Assembly: GCA_023078685.1 (NCBI GenBank)
Contig: JALGAS010000006.1
Coordinates: 1,116,001 to 1,180,000, forward strand
Reading direction: 5' to 3'
From: Neopestalotiopsis rosae
Taxonomy: Eukaryota; Ascomycota; Sordariomycetes; Amphisphaeriales; Sporocadaceae
DNA length: 64,000 nt
Part shown: in pieces, positions 23,672 through 35,447 of the stretch
Layout of the letters: every line of letters starts with the position of its first letter
How positions within the stretch are numbered: position 1 is the first letter of the stretch
Notes under the pieces: model-generated
What the model saw: the letters and a program-made list of their open reading frames with translations, nothing else
The model's database searches: none
What the model was told of the DNA's origin: nothing
Translations under genes and position numbers: made by a program

Positions 23672-25722
23672 CTAACCTTCTCCCATGTACATGGGATCTC
23701 CGTTGCCCATAGCTTGTACGGCGGTGCCGTAGTCGTTCTTAGCCGCCTGTTGGGCCCTCTGCTGATTCTGAGCTTGCTGTATTCCGCCAGCATTCATGTT
23801 TGCCATGGGCCGACCCATATTGACTCTCTGGCCCGAATTCATGGATCCTGCACCATTCATGGCAAATTGTGCGTTGCTACGCTGGGCGTTCTCTCGCGTG
23901 CGTGGGATTTGTAGCTTCTGCAGTGACTGTTGAGCAACGGGCTTAGCGGTGGTAGCAGCAGCTGCTGCGTTAACAGGTGCGAAGCTCTCATCATCTTCCA
24001 TCTCAGCATCTGCATCCTCATCGCTGCCTTCGTCGTTGGCCGTTGTGGTCGAAGCAGCTGCAGTCGTGGCGGGTCTCACATCACTCGATGAACCATTGTT
24101 GGTGGAAGTCGACTGTTGGCGTACGGGTTGCTGCGACTGCTGGGTCGATGCAGATCGAGCTGGTGTTGCAGCACTTGGAGCTGCAACCAATGGAGTTGCA
24201 TTAGGACCAGATGAGGCCGTGGAACTTGCCGTGGCAGCGGCCTGGGTAGTGGTTGCTGTCTGTTCTAGAGGGCGTTGAGAGCTCATGCCGGTTGACCTCG
24301 ACGAGACAATTACATTCTTCCATCGCTCAATGGCGCGTTGAACGACCTCGACGGTGTCGGCGTGACGGTCGTTGAAGTTGAAACCAATGCCTCCCGTATA
24401 ACCTGACTCGAGCCCCTGATGCAAGACATGAGCAACAAAAGCTTGATCGAAAGGCACTGTAGCGGGGGGCATTAATCTGAACTCCCTCGGCTGTTGCAGA
24501 CGGTTGAGCTGATCGATTTGAGACTGAAGGTTAATGCTCTCTTGCTTGAGCGCGTGTTGGGTCTGCTTCAGCTTCTCGTTGTCCTTTTGTCTCCGACCAA
24601 CGCTTCTTGCCAGTTCCAAGATCCACAACTCCTGCTGGCGTGCTGCAGGCAGTGATTCCCATACAGCATATGTAGACTGCAAGTGTTCATTCACTTGTTT
24701 CTCGAGGTTGGTAGCGACCTGTTCCGCCTTCTTAACACTTTCTCGCAAATCGCCAATTGGGGAAGGATTCTTCAGAGGCGGATAGCTCAGGTCTTCATGT
24801 GTGGCTGTCGTGGCAGCAGCACAGGTGTGTCTCCATTTCTTGAATTCCTCCTGGAAGAAAGCAGCCAATGCATCATACTGTTTCTTGGCAGGTGCTTGTA
24901 TGGACCATGAAGAAGACGTGGGGAATGGTGTGGACGAGAACAAGGTAGGAGGAGGTTGTAAACACTGAAGTGTGAGAGCAGGGAAGTCAAGAGAAAGCGG
25001 GTCAAAATCGAATGGAAGAGAGTTCATATCGATTTGTTGCCTTTGAAGATCAGCGTCAGCTCTGGTTCAGGTAATTGATCAGACATTTTTACTCACTTGG
25101 CCGCTCGCCAGGAGCCGAGGATCTCTCTAAGCGCGAGCTCGGCAGCTCTTGCTGTGTCCATGGCATCCGTCAATTTTTGTCTCGCGTCGAGCTGTTGTTT
25201 CTGGAGCATTCTGCTGGAATTCCGCTGCTGCTGTACCCCAGACTGTCTGTTCGACTCCGTGCTCTCATCCCAGCCGCCAGATGAGTCCCCATTCTTACTT
25301 GGTATGTCATTAATGACACCAGTTGCCTCCCAAGTAGGCTGTTGCCAGGGGTAAACGGGTGATTGATCTACCATGAACTGTCCATCCTTGGGTACAGAGG
25401 ATTGATTCCGTGCGTCTGGGCTCCTTCTGGCAGCGGTCGAACCTGTCGGGGTGCCGGGCGTGGAGGCATCCCGGCGTGCCGCCAGAGATCCTCGAGGCTG
25501 TCGTCTCGTAATACCAGAGCGCATCTTACGGATCGCGTCGACATCGTGAACACCGTCCGCCGGCTTTGGGTTCTTCTCCTTGATATATAGATCCAAATGT
25601 CTTCCAAGAGAGGAAGATGTAAAGGCTTGACCGCAGTATGGGCAGTTGCGATCCTTGGGAGCGTGCGCCTTGGACGCACCAGGAGAGTCGGCACTGGCCG
25701 CGTTACCACCAGCGTCCGACAT
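23672..25722 (-). CDS. Conserved fungal protein with CPYC zinc-finger-like motif and coiled coil, function unknown
   Basis: Two minus-strand exons (25722-25097, 25040-23672) join in frame across a 56-nt intron (donor GTGAGT) to give 664 residues. Starting at the earlier in-frame ATG (25737) would add five. The N-terminal part has 'NCPYCGQAFTSSSLGRHLDLYIKEKNPKP', a C2-H-type pattern resembling a single zinc finger, followed by the basic segment 'RKMRSGITRRQPRGS'. The middle (about 330-410) is helical and Gln-rich and probably forms a coiled coil. The C-terminal third is low-complexity Ala, Thr, Ser and Gln, with an acidic patch and an Asn/Gln/Met-rich tail. This layout suggests a nuclear or RNA-associated scaffold, but that is only inference. 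The family looks fungal-specific. The two exons could be mistaken for separate genes; the in-frame splice argues against that. Confidence 0.75.
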
Positions 25723-25737
25723 GGCTGCTAAAGCCAA

Positions 25738-28700
25738 GAAAAAGTATTCGGCGAGATGGAAGGTATATAGTGGTCGTGCTACAGACTAATGACCGTACAA
25801 ATTCGCCGTAAATGGATATGATCTTGTAGATTTTGCTGTGCTTCTTGTGCACGCTTCTCGAGGCCTCGTTTCGGTGGCTCGACTGAGGGCAAGGTGTTGG
25901 TGGTAGTCAACAGCAGTAGTAGATAGACACACACTTGGCGCTGCTTGCTTCAGCAGTCGACAGCAGCAGTTTAGTTGATTATCGGATGGGTCGAGTATGA
26001 TGACAAGACATTGATCGAGCCTCAAATGATGGCAGGCGCAGACGCGGAGGTCCACGGCCACACACTCTTCCTGCAGAGCTGTTTCTGGTTGGTAAAGTGA
26101 TTCGACGGGCGTGTGTCTTGTGCCTCGTTAAAGTGTCTCGAAAAGAGCTGGACACTTTTTTTCTTGGTCGGGGACTGGGAAAGAAGATCCAGGGGCTTGC
26201 AGCTTACATTTAGCACTAACGGCGGAGCTAGTGCCAGGATCACAGTTTGGGCCCTTGGTGCTGTGCTGGGGGGCTTTGGGGCTATGGGGGGTAGGTAGCA
26301 AAGTTGAACTACAAGCTCCGTGCCCGCAGCTTGAGCACCGTCCCGTCCAGGTCTCAATAAGGTAGATATGTGTACTGTACAATCGGTACAGCTAGGGGTA
26401 GAAAATATGTAAGGTACTAAAGTACTAGGTAGTTGTTTATAAAAGCGGCGCAGAGCAATGCAGTGCAGATGTCGTAAGTTGCTGCTCTTCACAAGAAGAT
26501 GAGCTTATGTCGACGACCGGCGAATTATTGACCGAGAGAGAGGTGCAAAGGGGGGGGGAGTGTGTTGCGACCAACAGCTGCTGCAGAGAAATTGTTTGTA
26601 GCCGCGATGGGGTGACGCGTCTTGCTTTGGGGAAGAGAAGAAAAAAAAAAAAGGAGGAAACGAATGTCTGGTGATTCCTGCTTCCGGGATGTCGTGTATC
26701 TCCTCACCACCTGCTCGTCCTACCAATACTAACTAGCGCCCTGTGGAAAGAAAGAAGAAGAAAAGGAAGAATGGGTGATGACAACGATAAAAAGAAGCGA
26801 GCGAGAGTATGAGGGTTGCAGCGAGGAGACCTAGTCTTCACTTGTTTCTTGCCCAATTATTTCTGCGCTGTCCTCTCACCTCGTAACATTTTAATAAAAG
26901 TCATGTACCATGGTAGGTAACTAATAATATGTATGTATTTAGGAGGGTAGGGGAAAAAACGATCAGGGTTCGACGCTAAAATAATAATCCCAGATGAAAA
27001 TATGTGTCTGGTCCAGGTTTGTACGTCTTAAATATGGAACGTAGAGAAATCAACAAATGTACCTAGATGTACGTAGGTATTTAGTGCAGTATGTATGTGG
27101 TGTATGTATTGATGTATGCCAAGCGAGGTACTTCGCCCAGCTTTGGTGCCGCCCAACAGAACGAAATTCCTACCGTTCCGAGCTGCGAGGTTGGTAGGTC
27201 AAGTCTGGTATGTGTATGTGTCAATGAAGAAACGAGAGCACCAAACCACACCGAGACCAGTTGACAGTCCTCCTATTTATCGTTTTCCTATTACTGCAGT
27301 GGGAGATGCTCTCATTCGCCTATCAGCGTGCGTGAATGGATACCTTCGATGAAGCGATCGATCGGCCTGATCGCAACTTCTGTGACCAGCGACCATCAAA
27401 TGATTCCGAGAACCGTGAAAGAAGACCTTGAATGACACCCACGGACTTTCTCCATGCTGCTCGTGACTTGTCCCTGCCCACGTTCCTGCTGTGATGCTGC
27501 GCTTCTCCTCTCCTCTCCTCCCATTCCCTTTCCCCCTCTTTGCCTCCGCCCTTTGACCTGGTGGTATTAATTCACCTACATACGAGCTTGCGATGAAAGG
27601 TTTTCTCTGGCTTCCTACCCGTGGACACGCACGTACTCTACCCTGGACCATGCCATTGCCTTACCTTGCCTTTGAGACGGGGGCCTAGCTTCCGTCATTG
27701 GCTGTTCCGCAGCTAGCGCCCAAACTGATCGGCCGCGGACCTAGCCAGCTCTACCCGCAGGGCCCTGATTGGAGCCAAGCTTCAGCGCAGGGAACGGGTG
27801 AGGCGGATCAAGACCCCAGCCAGCTCTCAGGGGCTTTGCTATTACAACTACACTGCGCACGTTTGAAGTTCGGAGAGCACAAGCAGCCTTCCCTTTTCTG
27901 TAATTGTGTGATGATGATAAGTGATTATATCAATTACTTTGTTTTCTTCCGTCTTCTCAAACAGTGTCTGATGCACCACTCATTGGGTCCAGCTCTGGTA
28001 ATAAGGCGAATGTGAATAACAGACAGTCGAAAGTCTCCAGCTTCCACTCCGTGCACAGTAACTTCCAGCCGATGCGGTTGGCGCCTATCGCCCAATCAAT
28101 ATATCGCGGCGTGAAGCAAGGGATTAACAACACAAAATGACCATCCGTGCCATTGTCGCCTTGTAGGGCCACACATTCGAAACATACTTCCCATCTGCGT
28201 GGGCTGCAAGTGAATGAGTTGTATGCACATACAAAGTTTACAATCAGCGCCCATGTGTCCCGAACAACTATCATCATGGCCGTGTCTCAAAAAGACATTC
28301 CCAGCTCTGCTTACTTGAGGGCCTACATTGTCTCAAGCCCCACAAGCCATGTGCGCTCAGTATTTTTAAATTTTCCTCGCTTGTCTGTGACATATCTCTC
28401 TCTTGTACCGTTTGTTTATTTGACAACAACTACAAGGTAGGGGCTCTTTGTCTGATTAAGACTCAGGAGAAGCTCGGCGGACCTCGCGCGAGCCTGCACC
28501 TATTTCTGCCGAGTGGCTTTCGGTAAAGTAGTGTAGTGCTAGTTGTACGTGTTCAAAAATCTGTCAGCGATGTCGCGACATCCGAGATTTATATTTCCCC
28601 CCTTTCAACCTGCAGAAAAAATAACGGTGCGATCAATTACATTGCTGCAGCTGTACGAGCGGCTACACATTCCAATTATGCCCAGGTCATTTCAGCAGGG

Positions 28701-29785
28701 ACTTTTAATGAAACGGTCGATGCAGTGCAATGCGCAAGCTAAAAAGCCCACCCACGCTCTCTCCGCGTGCCGACCGTTCAATGTTGCCAATATTTTAACA
28801 TTTGTAGACTTTCGGCCCTATGCTTGGCGTTTCCCAAAAGTTTTGAGATGCGTATGATTGCCCGGCAATGGCACGTGTCTCGGCCGAGCCGCACAATACG
28901 GGCCAAATGAGAGTGTTCACTATCGATTGGTAAATCGTCGGCAGTTGAAGAGTAGCATACCACATGTGTACAATGTACGGCGTGATTCTGACACAGTTGT
29001 ACGAAGAGTCAATATAATCAGCTTCCCAATCACGACTTTTGAGAAGCAAGTTCGAGGTCATCAAAGTGCAAATGAAGGCAAAGGCGCCAATACCTGGAGA
29101 TACAGAATTTCCCATTCATATCAGCCTACAGCGCAGAAGCAAAGAGAGTACATTTGGGGCAATTACCGACTCACGAAGGACTAGGATAATCAAGCATATC
29201 AACTACGTACGCATTTCTTCCCAGTACCGAGCACCATTGTTTATATACATGTATATGAGCCAAAGGGAGCATTAATCCTTTACACGGCGGTAAGAAGCAT
29301 CATCATAAGACTGGGTGCAAAGTGATAAGGTCTACCACCAAATTGCTTCAACATGCACGACTTGGTGGAACTTTGATCTGGAGTGTGTGAGTGCATGCAT
29401 TCGTCTTAGAAGGCGTTGAGCAGATTATACTTCGTACTCTGTACCGGAATGGCAGACACCTTAGCCACAATATGAATTCGATCAACATACTAAGTAATTT
29501 AGTGGCGGTGCTGGTAGACCAGCAAACTGCAAATGTGGCTACCGTCAGCCACCAATCAAGTCGCGTCTAAGCGACTCCGCATTCTACTTGCGGGTAACCG
29601 CGACGGACGAGGAAGTCACGAACTTGCGACGCGCGACTCTTTAGCAGCTGTTCGCTCACCTCGGCGCAAATCATCCAAACGGGCATTTGGACAATTCCAC
29701 TACACCACAATCAAGCGCATGCGCAGCCCGCACATCGCCAGCCTCAACTGATTGATTGTCCTTGTGCCTCTCTTACAATTTTACA
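25738..29785. other. Gene-poor region between divergent genes
   Basis: About 4 kb between the zinc-finger-like gene (-) and the HP1 gene (+). Open frames at 26022-26492, 27277-27651, 27957-28277 and 28858-29184 have no domain and compete with frames on other strands, so none is called. Homopolymer tracts occur (a G run near 26551 and an A run near 26641). It presumably holds two promoters, with the HP1 promoter in the last several hundred bases. Nothing else was recognised. Confidence 0.5.
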
Positions 29786-31009
29786 ATGCCTCCGGGTAAG
29801 TACAGCTTGCCCTGAAGTTTTGGTCCTTCCCCTCCCTCCCAACGCAACCAACGCACGCATCAGTTTTGGAACTTGCTTGAGTTGCGCCTTTGCGCGGCCT
29901 TCATTTATGCGCGCTGCTACTCGAATTTCATATACCCAAAATCCACTACTACTATTGTTTCCAAATCCACGTTCCACCTAAAACAAGATGTTCCAGTCCC
30001 TCTACCGACGACTGACCAATCGACCAGCCATCAGCGACGACGAATCCGACACTGGCGGAAACGACGTCGTGGTCCCCATTGCCAAGAAGCAGGATGGGGA
30101 TATGGAAGACGATTTCGATGATGCGCCTGCCCCAGTGAAGGGTGACGTCAAAATGGACGAAGACGATGAAGATGACGATGAGAAGGGCGAAGGAGACGAG
30201 GACGAGGAGCTGGATGAGGACGAGTGCGTACATCACTTTGAGTGTGCATACCACATGCGATTGGGATCGCGAAGCTGATGCCACTTTTATTCAGGTTTAT
30301 CGTTGAGAAGATTGTCGGCCACGTATATTCCAAGGTAAGGCACATCACACTGGGATCAGTCCCTTGAATTTGTGCAGAATACTGATCTTGGATAGGGTGA
30401 GATAAAATTCAAGGTCAAGTGGGAGGGATACGACAAAGCCGAAGATCAAACATGGGAGGACGAAGACAATCTCAAGTGCGTTTTCCCTGCTGCAAGTGCA
30501 GGCCAAACTGGTCGTGACTAACAATTGATCCAGCGAGAATGCTTCCGCTGTCCTCGAAGCATATTTCGCAAAACTCGGTGGCCGAGAGACTATAATCAAT
30601 GAGTCGCAGGCTGGCACGAAGAAGAAGCGAGGCCGCCCTGCTGCCAACAGCACTCCTGTGAATGGCTCGAAGCGATCGAAGCGTGACACACATCCTGCAT
30701 CCGGCAGTCCACCAGCAAGCTCTACGAAAGCATGGACACCACCTGCAGGCTCTTGGGAGGATCATGTTGCATCAATTGATGCCTGCCACGATGAACACAC
30801 TGGAAGATTGGTCGTGTATCTTTCGTGGCGGAACGGACAGAAGACTCAGCACGATACCAAGATTGTATACTCTCGTTGTCCCCAGAAGGTATGCCCCATG
30901 GAATTATTTGATTCTTTCTCCAAACGCTGACTTATGGCCTACTGTACAGATGCTTCAATTTTACGAACAACACGTTAAGATTGTCAAGTCTACAGGAGAG
31001 ATGGAATGA
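29786..31009 (+). CDS. Heterochromatin protein 1 homologue (chromodomain + chromoshadow domain)
   Basis: Six exons (29786-29795, 30028-30223, 30295-30334, 30396-30475, 30534-30888, 30950-31009) give 246 residues. Exon 1 has only ten coding bases; after a 232-nt intron the product begins 'MPPAISDDESDTGG', like other fungal HP1 proteins. A very acidic stretch (about 30-68) precedes the chromodomain (69-115: 'EFIVEKIVGHVYSKGEIKFKVKWEGY' then 'DQTWEDEDNL'), which has the cage aromatics for methyl-lysine binding. A Lys/Arg/Ser-rich hinge follows, then a chromoshadow domain (about 175-243: 'SWEDHVASIDACH', 'LVVYLSWRNGQKT', 'MLQFYEQHVKIV') for dimerisation. HP1 reads H3K9 methylation and maintains silent chromatin. 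An alternative ATG at 29988 in the same frame would give a longer N-terminus from an unspliced leader; the consensus branch site GACTGAC just before the acceptor supports splicing. Confidence 0.92.
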
Positions 31010-32438
31010 GCCCGACCAAACATTCTTGCCCTGGATTAAGGGCCTGGTCATAGCAGCGTAGAAGCTGCTAAGCATATCTCAGCGATCCATGACATGGAGC
31101 TTAGGCTTGCAGTCCAATCCGGTGAGAACGAGTCTCCACGATTCGGCATCGAGAAGAGACATTATTGCCACATAGAGGAGAACGCATGCCTCGTCCATGA
31201 AGTACAGGTGGTTCCTTTTGATTTTCAAGGAGTAAATTTAGGTTGCGATACGTGTAAATGAAATTTGGGAGTCGTGCCATATGCGGTCTACTCGGACGTA
31301 GAACCGCGGGTTCATATTGACTGGCAGCATCAAGATACCTGGAGTCAAGTACCCAACCTAGTGCACTTGGTGGGTTTCTGCTTTTAACTAGTTTCCAAAT
31401 CTCATAAAGGAATAATATTTACTTCCTCTCACCCATTTCACATTGAATCCCATGTACAAACATGAGTGCGACGCGGAAAAGTAGGCAGGGTCATGCGTCG
31501 CGCGTTTGCAAGTTTGCTAGGGCATGTGGATCCTGGAGTGGTGGGAAAGCGCTTCGAGTCTTGGGCGTTGCGTTGGCAAATGTAGCGAGGTTGGGAACCA
31601 GCTCCAGTCTGACCTGACTGACTGATGAGCCTGCTTGGCCTGCTAACAAGGTGCCTAGCTCAAAACGGGGCCCCTGTCGCAAGCTTCCAACTCCGTCATT
31701 GGCACCAGCTATGGAAGCTCGACCCCTGTTGGTCCCCTGCAGCACAAGCTCTTTAGCTCACCAGCCTTGCATTTTGCACCCAAAAAAGATCGTTCAATCC
31801 AGCCTCGCTATTTACTGCCGGTGAATGGCGGGGCAACACATCGTATTTGTACGGAGTGTGTCGCACTTTAGGCGCGTTTCTCACTTTCAGTCCTACTGCT
31901 GCTGCTAATGCATACATACCCATCTTTTTGACGAGACAGATTGTTATTTCTTCGATTTTCTGAACCATTGATTTTGGATTATCCACTTTCTCTTGGGGTT
32001 GACGAACTTTGCAAATCGACCGACTAGCAGTTCTCACGATTCTACGGACTAGCCAGTGGAGACAGCTCCAGTCATCTAGCCAAACGACGACTTACACACC
32101 CAGCCACCTCGAATCGTCTTCTCACGATTGTATGTTTCCTTCGGGTTCGCAGCCAAAATTTTCAAGCAGAGGTTTCTTGATACTAATTTTTCTCTTCACA
32201 GACACTCGAACAACGACTGGAAGCAAAAGAGAGAGACAGAGCCCAGATCCAGCTCTTTACCATTGCGATTACCCCAGACTCCACCCGCCAGTTGTGGTTC
32301 CGCATTCCTGCCGATCAGTCGATCTATAGTCGATCTTGTTCGCCCTGCTCAGACATTACGAGCGCTCGCTTATTACCATCTTTTTTCGAAGCGAAAGTCC
32401 GCCGCGTTTGACGCAGCGGTCCGAAAAATTTAGACATC
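31010..32438. other. Intergenic, including probable leader of the first microprotein
   Basis: No protein-coding frame is supported. A possible leader intron lies at about 32129-32201 (donor GTATGT, acceptor TTCACAG), upstream of the 57-residue ORF. Pyrimidine-rich stretches before 32439 fit a fungal promoter and leader. Confidence 0.45.
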
Positions 32439-32612
32439 ATGAAGGAAAACGATGTCATTGCCGTCATTATCATTGTCTTGTTCATTGTCCTCGGCCTCAT
32501 CGCGTTTGGCATCTACCGCCTCGTACACATGGCACGGACTCAAGGCAGCATCACAACGTCGAGCAGCGGCTCGGGCAGTGGCAGCTCGAGCGGCTCGGGC
32601 AGTGAGGTGTAA
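32439..32612 (+). CDS. 57-residue single-pass membrane microprotein, unknown
   Basis: An uninterrupted ATG-to-TAA frame encodes 57 residues. It starts 'MKENDVIAVIII', and residues about 6-28 are almost purely Ile, Val, Leu, Phe, Ala and Gly, which is a transmembrane helix. A short basic stretch follows ('YRLVHMARTQG'), then a Ser/Gly tail ending 'GSGSEV'. The pattern predicts a short N-terminus across the membrane and a basic, cytosolic C-terminal tail. I do not recognise the family. Support for coding is the clean membrane-protein layout, the pyrimidine-rich leader, and a second microprotein with the same plan 2.3 kb downstream on the same strand. It is shorter than the cut-off many annotation pipelines use, so it may be unannotated in relatives. 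Confidence 0.6.
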   Translation: MKENDVIAVIIIVLFIVLGLIAFGIYRLVHMARTQGSITTSSSGSGSGSSSGSGSEV

Positions 32613-34870
32613 TCTATCATTTGGGGTGTTCCCAAGCGCGCAGCGAATGCGTTTTCGCCTTTTCTTTGGCGCACGAGCAAAATTGCTTCTACATTGCTTC
32701 GAAGGGCTGGGTGATAGACCGCTGTCTGTTTCTGCGCCTGATGGATACCCAACACCCGACATCAAAGTGCTGCAGGCGTATCACCGATCGGCAGCGATGA
32801 GAGACGCCTCGGCATTCTCGTCGAAGTAGAAAACGGTGGACGTTGGCGTGTTTTCCTTTTCCTCCTCTTACACTTTACGGCATCTGGGATCTACGAAGAC
32901 CCAGCATATTTGGGCATCACATGGGAAATCGGCGTTAATTGGGACCTGGGAAATTTTGCTTGCGTATTCGTTCCAGCGCAAGAATTGGCTTTTCAAATGG
33001 GATACATGGGAGCGACGGTTGTATTGGGTGCTAAAGTCTTTGTTTGCTTTAGCACATGTGATACATGACGTAGAAATATTGTAATGAGGCATGTAGATAG
33101 ACGAATACAGACGATACTGTTCAGCGACGAAGCTAAGGATTGAATACTCGTACCCGTGACACTGGCATGGATGTTTTGACCATCATTTAATTCCATGAAT
33201 AGCAATGGATCAGTGCCTCTGATGTGAGTATGAAATGTTCTCATTCTATAATTACATGAAAATACAGATACAAAGCTTGAGGCAACATTGAATCTACACA
33301 CTGGTGCAAGAACTTACCATTACGACGGGAGAAGTACCAAAATTGTGGCATGTACAGCAATTGTATAGAGACAATCGGTTCTGACGACATCGTGTAATTG
33401 ATTGCGCGCCCTCACAGCACCATGTCACTACATCATGGGATGAGTTTCGCTCCACTTCATCATGCAGACACAACGGCGTTCACTTCAGCGATTGCAACTA
33501 ATTTGACTGATAATAACCAAAATCTCAGTATCTCTACACCACTGGAGCACGTTCTCGAGTAAGCCAAGATGTGGGCAGGTGCGATCACACAGTGAACAGA
33601 TGAAACCTATCAATATATAAACATACTACATTTGCGGGCATCTGAACAGTTCATCGACTTGTATCGGTACGGAACAATTGTAACGCAGCTAGAATCAAAA
33701 TACTATGTTTGAACGTCATGGTACGCAAGAACACGTTCTTCTGCGGACCGAGACAATGTAATTCATCACAATCTTGAAGTTAATACCGGTCTGTATAGAC
33801 ATAACTCAGAGTCAAGAAGTTACGCCAACATCCTCGAAAATGAATCTGTGATGCCACGGCTTGTGTTGCAACGGAGTTCGATTCGTGAGATGCATGGAAA
33901 TTCTTTACTCCCAGTGTCAGCAAAGAATTTGCATGGGCGGTATTGGCTGCTCGTCAAGTTTGATCTGTAGAGGTCTCATAGTTGCAAACAAGAGCTCCTT
34001 TGTTAACCACAAGTCACAAAGGTCCTATGGCCGAGCGGGTAAATTCCAGCTCTTGAGTGCAGTGGCCACCCAGGTGAAAAGTGAATATCCTATGATCAGA
34101 CGAGAGGATCTTTGTTAGGGGACCAGGGTTCAAACTCAGGGTCATCGCTCTTTTTTGTCTTTTTTTCTTCTTTTGCCTTTTTCTCTCATTTGTAGCATAC
34201 CTTGATGGTCACTACCTTGTTCACTTGATTCATCAGAATGAGATACTGGAGTAGGATATAGAAGACAGGAAGGGAGAAGAAAAAAAAAACCATGTCCCCA
34301 TCACTCTGAACTTGCATTTTGCCCATGTTATTTTGACCTGACACGGTGGGCTACTTAATGCTATCTACAGGTGCAATTTAGTTTTCTGGGTATGCCTTGG
34401 AATAAATAGTCAACGGGTTCTACTTTTCTCTTTCCGTGAAGGCGACTTCTTAACATTTGAAGTAGATCGGCACCAAGCAGTTCAATAGCAAGTCTTGTTC
34501 GGCCATGGCAACAGCCCGGCAACCAGCAGAGAGGTAAGCTGTAGCAAGCCCGATGAATATTTCTCTTCAGCCAATGTTTGTATTTTCAACGTAGAATCAG
34601 ACAAAATCTGGTCGCTACAGCAGCCCATTTGCGACCCAACACCAAACAAAACGAAGAGCGCGCTTTGCAACACTAATAATCGCTCAACCTGTCAAAGACA
34701 GCCCAAGAAAAATCTCGTTTCACCTACCGAGTGCATATGCTTGGAGCAAACAAGTTTGTCGTCCTGAGTAGTTTTCATCGAGGCATTGCGCAAAGAGCAC
34801 TCCAATTCTCGTCGTCCACACCACGCAACATCTCGACCCTCAATCTTCAGTATCTTGGGCTGCCACAAAG
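32613..34870. other. Intergenic between the two microproteins
   Basis: About 2.3 kb without a supported protein gene. It contains a tRNA-like element at 34020-34160 (separate entry) and T-rich runs directly after it. Otherwise AT-rich and featureless by eye. Confidence 0.5.
34020..34160 (+). pseudogene. Possible tRNA-derived (Pol III-like) relic
   Basis: Sequence at 34028-34039 (TGGCCGAGCGGG) matches the A-box consensus of leucine/serine-type tRNA genes. About 100 nt downstream GGTTCAAACTC (about 34128) resembles a B box, followed near 34150 by a run of six T and more T-rich sequence like a Pol III terminator. However the D stem, T stem and acceptor stem do not close in any arrangement I tried, and no anticodon arm is evident. 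I read it as a degenerate tRNA, possibly leucine-type with an intron, or a tRNA-derived repeat, not a working tRNA. Confidence 0.3.
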
Positions 34871-35029
34871 ATGTCAACCGCCCCCAACGTAGCCATTGCC
34901 CTGGTTCTCATCTTTCTCTTCATTCTTGTTGGATTCCTCCTTTGGAAAGCACGCGCCACAGCCAAAGGTTTTGCGCAAAAGATGTTCGGATCACAAACGG
35001 AGCAGACGCAATCGGATTCAGCAGTTTGA
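34871..35029 (+). CDS. 52-residue single-pass membrane microprotein, unknown
   Basis: ATG at 34871 to TGA at 35027-35029 encodes 52 residues. After 'MSTAPN' comes a strongly hydrophobic helix (about 7-25, rich in Ala, Leu, Ile, Phe and Val), then basic residues ('WKARATAKGFAQKMFG') and a polar Gln/Ser/Thr tail ending 'SDSAV'. The plan (tiny N-terminus, one helix, basic flank, polar tail) matches the 57-residue protein upstream, though sequence identity is low. A consensus splice donor (GAG/GTAAGT) starts immediately after the stop codon, suggesting an intron in the 3' UTR. The COQ5 gene starts about 420 nt downstream on the same strand. No known family is recognised; short membrane-anchored accessory subunits have this general look. 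Confidence 0.6.
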   Translation: MSTAPNVAIALVLIFLFILVGFLLWKARATAKGFAQKMFGSQTEQTQSDSAV

Positions 35030-35447
35030 GGTAAGTACACCGGCGAGAAACACGCTTCTTATCCCTGAATCATCACTCAAAATTTTACTCCTCTTATGAG
35101 ACCATCAATGAGAAAACCTTGCCCTTCTGCACGAGCAGAATTGTGTGTCTCGACGGTTGGCTTCGGTATCAATCTTGAATACGCTGCCAGGGAAGCGCTA
35201 GGTTCCCCCGGGCTTTAGTGGGTAACTGGCGCCCCCAAGCCGGCCTAAATCCTGCCGAACGGCTACCCCTGCACGGCCGATCTCAAATTTCTCTGAGAGC
35301 TCCGGAAGCCGATTGCAGACTCGGGATTCGTTACCAATTGACCCACGACCTCGACTGTTCGCTTGCGCCAGCCGAATTCTGTCTTGTACACGGAACGAAC
35401 GAAGACACGGACTCGTACTGACGTTCCTTGGATCTGGTATAGCAAAA
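35030..35447. other. Short intergenic/leader before COQ5
   Basis: Contains the splice donor directly after the microprotein stop, then about 400 nt without a supported frame that presumably holds the COQ5 promoter and leader. Confidence 0.5.

Noticed and set aside
23949..24278. Ala/Val/Ser-rich plus-strand frame
   Set aside because: Antisense shadow of the Ala/Thr/Gln low-complexity tail of the zinc-finger-like protein.
27277..27651. 124-codon minus-strand frame in the HP1 upstream region
   Set aside because: No domain, basic low-complexity composition, and contradicted by frames on the other strand.
34020..34160. Functional tRNA-Leu gene
   Set aside because: The A box is good, but D, T and acceptor stems do not pair and no anticodon arm can be placed. 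Kept only as a relic.
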